Assembly: GCF_008630635.1 (NCBI RefSeq)
Contig: NZ_CP043869.1
Coordinates: 2,143,160-2,207,159 of the forward strand
Direction: 5' to 3'
DNA from: Neptunomonas concharum
Lineage (GTDB): Bacteria > Pseudomonadota > Gammaproteobacteria > Pseudomonadales > Balneatricaceae
DNA length: 64,000 nt
The notes beneath the pieces were generated by a model. It searched no databases, was not told the DNA's origin, and was given only the letters and a program-made list of their open reading frames with translations. Below are positions 43,439-51,589 of this stretch, in pieces (positions within the stretch are counted from its first letter, which is position 1; every line of letters starts with the position of its first letter). The translations under genes were made by a program, and so were the position numbers.

Positions 43439-44596
43439 TTATACAAAATAGCTCTTTAGTGGCGGAAAACCGTTAAACTCCACGGAGCAATAACTACTGG
43501 TGTAGGCTCCTGTTGATAACCAATAAAGCCGATCCCCAATATCTAGTGATAATGGCATCTGGTATTTGTGGTTTTCATACATGATATCCATACTATCGCA
43601 GGTAGGCCCCGCCAAAATTACATCTTCTTCTTCCCCATCACGTTCTGTGTATATACGGTACTTAATTGATTCATCCAGCGTTTCAATTAGGCCATTAAAT
43701 TTACCAACATCCGTGTAGATCCAGCGCTCTAGAGAAGAGGAGGATTTTCTGGAAATCAAAACCACCTCAGATACCATGACACCCGAATCGCCCACTAAAG
43801 AACGCCCCGGCTCCATAATAATTTCAGGAATATCATCCGGAAAATCTTCTGTTAAGTAACGGGTTATCTCTTCAACATAGGTCTGGAAGTCATTGGTCTT
43901 CTGATTATATTGGGCCGGGAAACCACCGCCTAAATTAATCATCTTTAGTGCAATACCATGATCATTATAGAGTCGGTCATAAACCGTTTTCACTTTAGCA
44001 ATGGCACCATCCCACACATCTATCTCGCGCTGCTGGGATCCTACATGAAAAGAGATGCCATAAGGCTCTAATCCAAGGTCGTTGGCGAGGACTGCAAGCT
44101 CTACGGCCATTTCAGGGCTACACCCAAACTTTCGGGACAGCGGCCAATCTGCACCTTCTGCACCCTCAGTTAGAATTCGAATATACACGCGAGATCCTGG
44201 CGCATTTTCCGCAATGTTTCGAAGATCTGCTTCTGAGTCCGTAGCAAACAGCCGAACGCCTTTCTCATAGAAATAGCGAATGTCATTACGCTTTTTAATG
44301 GTGTTACCGTAGCTACAGCGATCCGCCGCAACGTTGTGACGTAACACCTTGTCTAATTCATAAGTAGACGCTATATCAAACTTGGATCCCAACTCCGCCA
44401 ATAGCGATATCACTTCATCCGCCGGGTTAGCCTTAACGGCATAATAGATATGGGCATACTCAAAACCAGCCGCCAACTCTAAATATTTCTGCTTGATCGT
44501 ATCTAGGTCAATCACGATAAAAGGCGTTTCTTTAGCATCCGCCAGATTTTTAATTTTTGTCCAAGTTGACGGTTGAATCAGATCAGGGTGTTTCAC
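43439..44596 (-). CDS. speC: Ornithine/lysine decarboxylase (fold type III, ODC family)
   Basis: The 385-aa PLP enzyme of the alanine racemase fold produces putrescine from ornithine (or cadaverine from lysine). The PLP lysine lies in YAVKANP, the HVGSQ and GGGFPA loops bind the cofactor, EPGRSLVGD is present, and the second-subunit catalytic Cys is in GPTCDSMD. This is the type called SpeC in Pseudomonas, unrelated in fold to E. coli SpeC; substrate preference cannot be fixed from sequence. I prefer the GTG at 44596, which has GAGGTG nine nt upstream, over the GTG at 44608. Confidence 0.85.
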   Translation of the reverse strand: MKHPDLIQPSTWTKIKNLADAKETPFIVIDLDTIKQKYLELAAGFEYAHIYYAVKANPADEVISLLAELGSKFDIASTYELDKVLRHNVAADRCSYGNTIKKRNDIRYFYEKGVRLFATDSEADLRNIAENAPGSRVYIRILTEGAEGADWPLSRKFGCSPEMAVELAVLANDLGLEPYGISFHVGSQQREIDVWDGAIAKVKTVYDRLYNDHGIALKMINLGGGFPAQYNQKTNDFQTYVEEITRYLTEDFPDDIPEIIMEPGRSLVGDSGVMVSEVVLISRKSSSSLERWIYTDVGKFNGLIETLDESIKYRIYTERDGEEEDVILAGPTCDSMDIMYENHKYQMPLSLDIGDRLYWLSTGAYTSSYCSVEFNGFPPLKSYFV

Positions 44597-44636
44597 TACG
44601 GGGGTCACCTCGTTTATTTCTCATAGGTTATAAACT

Positions 44637-44673
44637 AAATAGCCCGTAATGGTCTTTCCAGTACGGGCTATTT
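44637..44673 (-). terminator. Stem-loop between the CBS gene and the decarboxylase gene
   Basis: A 12-bp perfect stem AAATAGCCCGTA/TACGGGCTATTT with a 13-nt loop lies about 50 nt after the CBS gene stop and about 40 nt before the decarboxylase start. It probably terminates the CBS transcript, or attenuates entry into the decarboxylase gene. Confidence 0.7.
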
Positions 44674-44721
44674 GATTTTTCGCGAGTATAAATAAATTTA
44701 TGCACAGATCAATAGATTCAG

Positions 44722-45324
44722 TTAAATTCCTCCACCATGCGTAATAATTCGTTCTATTTCCGCAAATGATTTTGCTTCGTACATTACTTCAAAACCCACT
44801 TTGAGTTTTCGAGATATATCGCTGGCTGAAATAATGCCCCTCACCCGCTTCACACTGGCTAAGCTTTCATCAATGATCAAGACATGTTGCTCCCCAGAGC
44901 CTTTTAAGGTCAGCATCACATCGCCAATTTTTGCATGTTGTAACTGCTCAAATGTAAGTGCTTGTAACTGAGATTTGCCAACCATAATATGTTTAACCAG
45001 TACATCCTCCCGCGCCGCGCCACTGGTTTGCATATGGGACATCACTCGACGCCCCATAATGTCTCTGGCCGTCACCACACCCGTGAGTTGGTTATTATCA
45101 TTTACGGCAAAAAGAAAGCGCACATGTTGGCTCTTCATCCATTCTAGTGCTTCATCCACTTGCTGATCTTGAGAAACAGTGACAGGAGTCACCGTTTCAA
45201 AATCAGTCATTACAGCTGCCGCCGGGCTATGTAAGCCAATCGGTGTAGTAGACTGTTCAGGCGTGAGCAGGTAATTAACATCTGCTATCTCTTGCAACCG
45301 TATATGGCGAAATTCTTGAAACAT
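44722..45324 (-). CDS. CBS-domain protein (paired CBS, stand-alone)
   Basis: The 200-aa protein is essentially a Bateman module: CBS1 about residues 38-100 (VTPVTVSQDQQVDEALEWM...GVVTARDIMGR) and CBS2 about 108-180 (VKHIMV...VRGIISASDISR). Such stand-alone pairs usually bind adenylates or SAM and regulate another protein; no partner is evident. The Shine-Dalgarno is strong (AAGGAGGTCGGCG). It has its own hairpin downstream. Confidence 0.85.
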   Translation of the reverse strand: MFQEFRHIRLQEIADVNYLLTPEQSTTPIGLHSPAAAVMTDFETVTPVTVSQDQQVDEALEWMKSQHVRFLFAVNDNNQLTGVVTARDIMGRRVMSHMQTSGAAREDVLVKHIMVGKSQLQALTFEQLQHAKIGDVMLTLKGSGEQHVLIIDESLASVKRVRGIISASDISRKLKVGFEVMYEAKSFAEIERIITHGGGI

Positions 45325-45438
45325 CGCCGACCTCCTTTATTTTGTTTTTATAATTTGAAGTCACTTTTAATCAGCATAGACAGCTTTTGCAGAAAGTTCA
45401 CCTATATCAGATATTTTTCAACGAAACGTTAAATCTGC

Positions 45439-46341
45439 TCACAATGGCTGGCGCAATAGAGTGCCCTGTGAGATGACAACGGCCCCACCAAATACTTCAA
45501 CAGCAATAATTCCCGATTCGTTGATGCGTACATGCGTGCCTATGCGGCTAGGGCGCCCCATCTCTGTACCTTGAGAGATCATCCAACCGGTGTCTTTTTT
45601 CAAATTGTGCTTTAATGCCAACCCTCCCACTAAGGCAGCAGCGGCACTACCCGTTGCGGGGTCTTCTGCAATACCGGCGGCAGGAGCAAACATTCGCATT
45701 TGAATATCTACATCTGAATCACTATACGCAAACAAACATAGATCTGGAGCTATATGATCTTCTAGCTTTTCTCGCCAATAGCTAAGGTTCAATCTAGCTA
45801 AGGAGAGTGCCTTTACTGAAGTCAGTTGTATGATCTGATAGGGCACACCGCAACTAGCAACAAAGGGCTGTTCCGCAATATCAGCCGACGCTAAACCCAG
45901 CATGGCGGCCATGTCCGCTTGGGTTAACGTGCTCTTCTCAACATCAATGACAGGGAGTTGCGGCGTTTGAAATATCGCCGTCACCTCTGGCTCTTGCCCT
46001 TTAAATACTACTGGGACCGCACCTGCAACCTCATCAAGGATCAGATCTTCTTCTTTATCCCATGTCTCCAGCCAACCCAGAGAGCGCAACAATAGAGCAG
46101 TACCTACCGTAGGGTGCCCTGCAAAAGGAATTTCACCGTTAGGCATAAAAATTCGTATGGACCAACGATTTTTTGCTGTTTTTTCCCGAATGAAGACAGT
46201 TTCCGATAGATTCATTTCCCGGGCGATGCTTTGCATTTGCTGATCAGACAAATGCCCTGCATCAACAAAAACAGCTAACGGATTTCCAGCAAAAGGGGTA
46301 TTAGTAAAAACATCCAGCGTATAGAAATCTAGCTTATTCAT
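45439..46341 (-). CDS. PhzF family isomerase/epimerase-like protein
   Basis: The 300-aa protein has the diaminopimelate-epimerase-like two-lobe fold. The catalytic Glu lies in GEIPFAGHPTVG and the second-lobe motif is DPATGSAAAALVG. PhzF itself isomerises a phenazine precursor, but most homologues have no assigned substrate, and no phenazine genes are here. It overlaps the EamA transporter start by 4 nt, in an operon facing a MocR regulator. Confidence 0.88.
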   Translation of the reverse strand: MNKLDFYTLDVFTNTPFAGNPLAVFVDAGHLSDQQMQSIAREMNLSETVFIREKTAKNRWSIRIFMPNGEIPFAGHPTVGTALLLRSLGWLETWDKEEDLILDEVAGAVPVVFKGQEPEVTAIFQTPQLPVIDVEKSTLTQADMAAMLGLASADIAEQPFVASCGVPYQIIQLTSVKALSLARLNLSYWREKLEDHIAPDLCLFAYSDSDVDIQMRMFAPAAGIAEDPATGSAAAALVGGLALKHNLKKDTGWMISQGTEMGRPSRIGTHVRINESGIIAVEVFGGAVVISQGTLLRQPL

Positions 46342-47264
46342 GACTTAACTTCCTGATTTAACTTAAAACGTCGGCCTGAGTAGACAAGCGCAACCACCAA
46401 GGCGGCACACATGAGTGTCCACAGATCGATGACCTCTCCCAAAAAAACACCTGCTAACAGCAGTGTGAAAAATGGCTGCAATAATTGTATTTGGCTTACC
46501 CGTGAAATACCGCCTAATGCCAAGCCTTTATTCCAAAGAAAAAAGCCAAACAGTTGACTGACTAACGCCAGATAAATAAACGCTAACCAGCCGGAGAAAC
46601 TGTGTTGCAAAGGCGCTACACCAAACCACAGATAGCCACTCCAAGTAATAGGAGCCGTAAAAACCAGAGCCCAACAGATCACCTGCCACCCAGGCATCTC
46701 TGCTGATAATTTGCCCCCCAGCGCGTAGCCTATCGCCGATAGCAGGATACCCAGCATTAACACAAAGTCGCCAAATGAGACCGATGTCGCACCTCCTCTG
46801 CATGAAAAAGCAATGACAACCAGCGCACCAGCCAAACTGCATAGCCAGAATCCCAGAGGGTTTCTTTCATGATTGAGGAGACTACCAAATACCGCGGTTA
46901 ACAAAGGCAAAATACCCATCAATACACCACCTTGTGCAGCCCCCATCTCTTTCATAGCAAGCGCTGACAAAACAGGAAAGCCCAACACAACACCACAAGC
47001 CGTTAGCAAGAGTAATCGTATCTGACGCGCACTCGGCCAAGGTACATTGAAGGCTCTAAGTAAAATCGCTGCGACTATGGATGCAATTGCCGAGCGGCCA
47101 AAGCCAATAGCAATCGGGTCAAAAAACTGCACACTCCAGCGCGTTGCTGGCAATGTCATTGAGAAGAGTACCGTTGCAAGTAATCCTAATAACAATCCCT
47201 TTTGGGGCGCGGACCACGTTGGTTGTGACAGCGAACCTTGTTCTAATCGAGTGACTAGTGACAT
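46338..47264 (-). CDS. EamA/DMT-family transporter
   Basis: The 308-aa inner-membrane protein has ten hydrophobic segments arranged as two EamA repeats (FSMTLPATRWSVQFF in the first; LSAIGYALGGKLSAEMPG in the second). Family members export amino acids or related metabolites. GGAGG lies just upstream of the ATG. Co-location with PhzF, DUF1127 and a divergent MocR regulator suggests control by a PLP-sensing system; the cargo is unknown. Confidence 0.88.
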   Translation of the reverse strand: MSLVTRLEQGSLSQPTWSAPQKGLLLGLLATVLFSMTLPATRWSVQFFDPIAIGFGRSAIASIVAAILLRAFNVPWPSARQIRLLLLTACGVVLGFPVLSALAMKEMGAAQGGVLMGILPLLTAVFGSLLNHERNPLGFWLCSLAGALVVIAFSCRGGATSVSFGDFVLMLGILLSAIGYALGGKLSAEMPGWQVICWALVFTAPITWSGYLWFGVAPLQHSFSGWLAFIYLALVSQLFGFFLWNKGLALGGISRVSQIQLLQPFFTLLLAGVFLGEVIDLWTLMCAALVVALVYSGRRFKLNQEVKS

Positions 47265-47266
47265 AA

Positions 47267-47437
47267 CTAATCCCTCCAGAAAGGCTTTGACCCTTCTTTC
47301 AGAGCATCTGATCGTGTAATGCCTATGTCTTTCAAAGCGTAGGCACTCAACATCATTAGTTGCTTACGTGTTTGTTGGCGCTGACGCAAAAACTTCAAAC
47401 GCTCCAATATTCGCCGGATGACTTCAATAATAATCAT
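47267..47437 (-). CDS. Small DUF1127 protein (56 aa)
   Basis: The basic, Arg-rich small protein has the DUF1127 pattern: an N-terminal helix IRRILERLKFLRQRQQTRKQ, then LSAYALKDIGITRSD. In other bacteria such proteins bind RNA or act in phosphate and RNA turnover, but most are uncharacterised. The ATG at 47437 is preceded by GGAGGG (7-nt spacing); a longer frame from 47452 contains this Shine-Dalgarno. It leads the EamA-PhzF operon. Confidence 0.8.
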   Translation of the reverse strand: MIIIEVIRRILERLKFLRQRQQTRKQLMMLSAYALKDIGITRSDALKEGSKPFWRD

Positions 47438-47490
47438 CGTTCTGCCCTCCATATCATTGATGGAAGATAGCTTATGCCTTAAACTGAAAC

Positions 47491-47606
47491 CGATACAGAT
47501 TCAGACAAATATTATTAAAACCAGCACAGATAACAAAAACACTTATCTGTATCGTTATAGAAACCACAATCTGTACCCGAAAAAATAACTGTACAGGAAA
47601 ACTGTA
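47491..47606. promoter_or_regulatory. CTGTA-type repeat array in the DUF1127-mocR intergenic region
   Basis: The divergent promoter region holds CGATACAGAT (47491-47500), inverted ATCTGTATCG (47545-47554), ACAGATAA (47526) with TTATCTGT (47543), then ATCTGTAC (47569), the palindrome CTGTACAG (47589-47596) and AACTGTA just before the mocR ATG (47607). MocR proteins bind direct and inverted repeats between themselves and their target genes, so this is the likely operator. Confidence 0.6.
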
Positions 47607-49043
47607 ATGAAACGTTATGAGCAGGTTGCCCAAGCTATTTCTGAACGTATAGAACAATCCTATTACCAAGCGGGTGAGCGGCTTCCTTCTATTCGCGACG
47701 TCAGTAAAACCTTTGAAGTCAGTATCTCAACCGCACAAGAAGCCTACCGTTTATTAGAGGATCAGGGGCTTGCCGAGCCTCGCCCTAAATCGGGGTACTA
47801 TGTACTCAATCGACAAAAAGCTCCCCAACAGTTGCCCGATGTCAGTAGACCGGTGCAGCGACCTTTAGAGGTTTCTCAATGGGAGGAGGTGTTAAATCTT
47901 TTATGCGCAAATACCAGTCAAGATATTGTCCAACTTGGCCGGGCAATTCCTGATTTAGAAGCACCTACATTAAAACCTCTCAGTCGGATTATGTCGGACC
48001 TTAATCGCTATGCGCAGTCGAGTATCCTCTCTTATGAGCACCTAAGAGGGTCAGATAAACTACGATTACAGATAGCAAGGCTAATGGTGGACTCTGGATG
48101 CCGATTGCATCCAGATGACATCATTACCACGACGGGATGTCAGGAAGCACTTTCCGTCAGCTTACGGGCTATTAGCCAACCGGGAGACATTATTGCCGTG
48201 GATTCACCCAGTTTCTATGGTTCGATGCAAGCGATCAAGGCCCATGGCCTCAAAGCGCTGGAAATACCAACCCATCCAGAGACAGGAATCAGTTTAGAGG
48301 CACTCCAACTTGCGCTGGAGCAGTGGCCGATTAAAGCCATCCAAATCACGCCAACTTGCAATAACCCCTTAGGCTACACCATGCCAGTCGAGCACAAGCA
48401 GCGCTTGCTGGAGATCACTGCACCCTATGATCTACCCATCATCGAAGATGACATCTATGGTGATCTTGCCTACCACGCACCCCGCCCTCCTTCGATTAAG
48501 TCATTCGATAATGAAGGTCGCGTACTTTTATGCTCCTCTTTTTCAAAAACGCTGGCACCTGGGCTTCGTGTAGGTTGGGTTGCTCCGGGCCGTTATGTCA
48601 ACCAAGTCATACATATGAAATATGTCGTTACCGCCAGCACCGCTACCCTGCCACAAGTTGCGATAGCGGAGTTTATTGCCCAAGGTGGATATGAACGTCA
48701 TATTCGAAAAATGCGTACGCAATACCAACAAAGCCGTGATGCCATGATCGGCTGGATCGAGAAGTATTTCCCGCAAGGTACTCGAATTAGCTACCCACAA
48801 GGGGGATTTTTACTGTGGGTCGAGTTACCCGTTGAGATTGATACCGTAATGCTAAATGAGCGCACCATGGCGCTAGGAGTCTGTATCGCGCCAGGCGTGC
48901 TCTTTTCAGCCAGCGGTAAATACCGCCACTGCATGCGCCTGAATTTCACTGACCGCCCATCGGAGCGCAACGAACGAGCAGTTCAGATCGTCGGTGAAGA
49001 GATTAGAAAAATGACACAAGAGCTTACAAAGGTAACGGTATAA
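47607..49043 (+). CDS. MocR/PdxR-type transcriptional regulator (GntR HTH + aminotransferase domain)
   Basis: The 478-aa protein has an N-terminal GntR winged helix (residues ~1-70, GERLPSIRDVSKTFEVSISTAQEAYRLLEDQGL) fused to a fold-type-I aminotransferase domain (~100-470). The PLP lysine is in SSFSKTLAPGLRVGW, and TPTCNNPLG and EDDIYGDLAY are typical. Such regulators sense PLP adducts of amines or amino acids. It is divergent from the DUF1127-EamA-PhzF operon, its likely target. Its stop codon abuts that of hypF with no gap. Confidence 0.9.
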   Translation: MKRYEQVAQAISERIEQSYYQAGERLPSIRDVSKTFEVSISTAQEAYRLLEDQGLAEPRPKSGYYVLNRQKAPQQLPDVSRPVQRPLEVSQWEEVLNLLCANTSQDIVQLGRAIPDLEAPTLKPLSRIMSDLNRYAQSSILSYEHLRGSDKLRLQIARLMVDSGCRLHPDDIITTTGCQEALSVSLRAISQPGDIIAVDSPSFYGSMQAIKAHGLKALEIPTHPETGISLEALQLALEQWPIKAIQITPTCNNPLGYTMPVEHKQRLLEITAPYDLPIIEDDIYGDLAYHAPRPPSIKSFDNEGRVLLCSSFSKTLAPGLRVGWVAPGRYVNQVIHMKYVVTASTATLPQVAIAEFIAQGGYERHIRKMRTQYQQSRDAMIGWIEKYFPQGTRISYPQGGFLLWVELPVEIDTVMLNERTMALGVCIAPGVLFSASGKYRHCMRLNFTDRPSERNERAVQIVGEEIRKMTQELTKVTV

Positions 49044-51362
49044 CTATAACTGGCGAGCAGCCGCAACAACAGCTTGCCCATAACTCAGCCCGCCATCATT
49101 AGCAGGTAGCTGCTTATGGGTTAGTAGCGCCAGGCCAAAGCTAGCTAATTTTTCTGCAAGTAGTCGACACAATAGCCGGTTTTGTGCAACGCCCCCGCTT
49201 AGCACCACCGTTGTGATAGAGGTTGCTTGAGATAAATCATTCAATAAATTTGCCAAAACATGTGCCAAAGAGTGGTGGAATGCACACGCAATCAATGCGG
49301 GATCTGTATCACGGGATAGGTCATCCAGCATCGCCGACCATAAGCGATCCCAACATAGAATCCGCATCTCACCGTCATATCTCCAATCCATCGGGTAGGT
49401 ACGATCCACAGATAGTACTTTTTCAGCCAAGGACTCTAGTTCTATAGCGGCCTGCCCTTCATACGTTATCCGGTCGCGAGATAAGTCTAATAAAGCAGCG
49501 ACAGCATCAAATAGCCGCCCTGCCGAACTGCTCATGGGGGAGTTCAGTTGTTTTTTAAGCATTGATCGAATAACAGGGATAGGTTTGTCATCCAGCCAAG
49601 GGAGTTGTGGTAATGCTTCATCCAGCAAACCATAATGATGCAGTTGCGCTACTAGACAGCGCCATGGCTCCAATATCGCCTGAACACCTCCCACCAAAGG
49701 TACCGGGTCAAAATACGCTACGCGAGTGTACTGACGGTAGTTAAACTGAAAAATTTCCCCTCCCCAGAGCGTGCCATCATCCCCTAGACCTAGACCATCC
49801 AGCGCGAGACCAAGCAGATCTTCACCTTCTAACGGCCACTGATGTTCCGCCAGACAACTGGACAAATGGGCATGGTGATGCTGGACCCATTCAACCCTTT
49901 TACCACTGGCTTTCGCATATTTGCTGGATAGATACTCTGGGTGATTGTCTGCCACTAAGCAAAATGGTTTCAGTGCATATAAACATTGATACCTCTCGAT
50001 AGTATTGAGGTATTCATCATAGGTGCGCACATCTTCGAGATCACCTAGGTGCTGACTCACTATCGCCTGTCCCCCTTTAATCAGACAAATAGTGTTCTTA
50101 AGCTCGCCACCTAATGCTAATAAATCCGGTGCGCGCTCAAAACCGGGAGGCAGCTTTATCGGAGCGGGCGCATAGCCTCGTGCTCTTCTGATCACCTGCA
50201 TTTTAGGATAATTGTTACTCCCTTCAGAGTGGGAGTTTATTGCCACAACAGAGTCATCAACACGATTAACAATCTCCCTATCATGCAAAACATAATAGTC
50301 AGCGATCCCCTGCAGCTGAGATACCACCTCATCGTTATCAATCACCTGCGGCGAGCCAGAGCGGTTCGCACTCGTCATTACAAGGGGGGACTCAAAAGAT
50401 TCCAGTAACAAATGATGCACAGGTGAGTGAGGTAACATACACCCTAAACGTGACTGGCCGGGTGCTACCTCTGTTGGTAACTGATACTTAGATGCCAACA
50501 GCACAATCGGCGCGCTGGCCGATTGCAGGAGCTGACGAACGTCTGAATCAAGACACGCATATCGCTGGACACTCTCACAATCACGAAACATAAGTGCAAA
50601 GGGCTTATCTGGGCGTTGCTTTCGCTCTCTTAAGCGTTGAAGCGCCTCTTTAGAGGTCGCATCACAGACGAGATGAAAACCGCCGATTCCCTTTATTGCG
50701 ATAATATTGCCCTGCCGAATCTGTTCAGTTATCAGCTGAAACGGGTCTGAGACAGGGTTTATTTCTCTACTCTCTCCATCACATACCCATAATCTGGGCC
50801 CACACGCAGCACAGGCATTGGGTTGAGCATGAAAGCGACGATCAGCTGGATTATCGTACTCTTCTTGGCAGTCTTCGCATAATCGGAACTCAGCCATACT
50901 CGTTTGGTAACGATCATAAGGGATCCCACGAAGAATACTTAAACGCGGCCCACAATGGGTGCAATTAATAAAAGGGTAGCGATAACGGCGATTAGAGGGA
51001 TCTTTTAGCTCCGAAATACACGCAGGGCATGTTGCTGCGTCCGGCACACACCCAGTTAGTGGATCGCCGTTGCGGCTCTTGATAATCTGAAAATCCGGAG
51101 AATTAATCACTAACTCTGCATCCATGCAGGAAAGATGTTCGATTCGAGCAAGAGGAGGAAGCGCTGTCGTCAATGCTTTAATGAATTGATCCCGCTGTTG
51201 CGAAGATGCAACCAATTCTACCGTCACCCCTGCAGCATCATTCCATACCTGCCCCATTAACTTCAGCTGACGGGCAAGGTGCCACACAAAGGGGCGAAAG
51301 CCTACGCCTTGCACCAATCCTGTGACGGTTAATCGGTAGCCTTTTCTTATCACTTGACGCAT
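49044..51362 (-). CDS. hypF: Carbamoyltransferase HypF (hydrogenase maturation)
   Basis: The 772-aa protein makes the carbamoyl/cyano ligand precursor of [NiFe]-hydrogenases from carbamoyl phosphate. Domains in order: acylphosphatase (VQGVGFRPFVWHLA), two zinc-finger pairs (CPAC...CTHCGPR and CEDC...CAACGPR), YrdC-like (KGIGGFHLVCDA) and Kae1-like with VQHHHAHLSSCLAEH and a late GGVAQNRLL. No hypABCDE or hydrogenase gene is in the window. The ATG at 51362 with TAGGTAATAAG upstream is preferred to one 18 codons earlier. Confidence 0.92.
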   Translation of the reverse strand: MRQVIRKGYRLTVTGLVQGVGFRPFVWHLARQLKLMGQVWNDAAGVTVELVASSQQRDQFIKALTTALPPLARIEHLSCMDAELVINSPDFQIIKSRNGDPLTGCVPDAATCPACISELKDPSNRRYRYPFINCTHCGPRLSILRGIPYDRYQTSMAEFRLCEDCQEEYDNPADRRFHAQPNACAACGPRLWVCDGESREINPVSDPFQLITEQIRQGNIIAIKGIGGFHLVCDATSKEALQRLRERKQRPDKPFALMFRDCESVQRYACLDSDVRQLLQSASAPIVLLASKYQLPTEVAPGQSRLGCMLPHSPVHHLLLESFESPLVMTSANRSGSPQVIDNDEVVSQLQGIADYYVLHDREIVNRVDDSVVAINSHSEGSNNYPKMQVIRRARGYAPAPIKLPPGFERAPDLLALGGELKNTICLIKGGQAIVSQHLGDLEDVRTYDEYLNTIERYQCLYALKPFCLVADNHPEYLSSKYAKASGKRVEWVQHHHAHLSSCLAEHQWPLEGEDLLGLALDGLGLGDDGTLWGGEIFQFNYRQYTRVAYFDPVPLVGGVQAILEPWRCLVAQLHHYGLLDEALPQLPWLDDKPIPVIRSMLKKQLNSPMSSSAGRLFDAVAALLDLSRDRITYEGQAAIELESLAEKVLSVDRTYPMDWRYDGEMRILCWDRLWSAMLDDLSRDTDPALIACAFHHSLAHVLANLLNDLSQATSITTVVLSGGVAQNRLLCRLLAEKLASFGLALLTHKQLPANDGGLSYGQAVVAAARQL

Positions 51363-51513
51363 CTTATTACCTAAAACAACAAACCACTGCTTCCCAGCCT
51401 TGCCCAGTGCTGGCATGACAACACATATACTCTAGCACTATAAGGAAAAGCTAACGGGTATAGCAATTGCTTACTCTCTGCAGCACAGAAGATCGCTTTG
51501 GCATGCCTATTAC

Positions 51514-51543
51514 TTGACCTAAAAGTCAGAAAAGACCTATTCT
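51514..51543 (+). promoter_or_regulatory. Candidate promoter of the xdhABC-guaD operon
   Basis: TTGACC (51514-51519) and TATTCT (51538-51543) are spaced 18 nt, about 46 nt before the xdhA start. The hexamer GACCTA is repeated at 51516 and 51534 and may be part of an operator. Judged by eye. Confidence 0.4.
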
Positions 51544-51589
51544 TAAACTCAGTATTTCCGTCAAGTAAACAGTATTGGAGCTCTACAAG

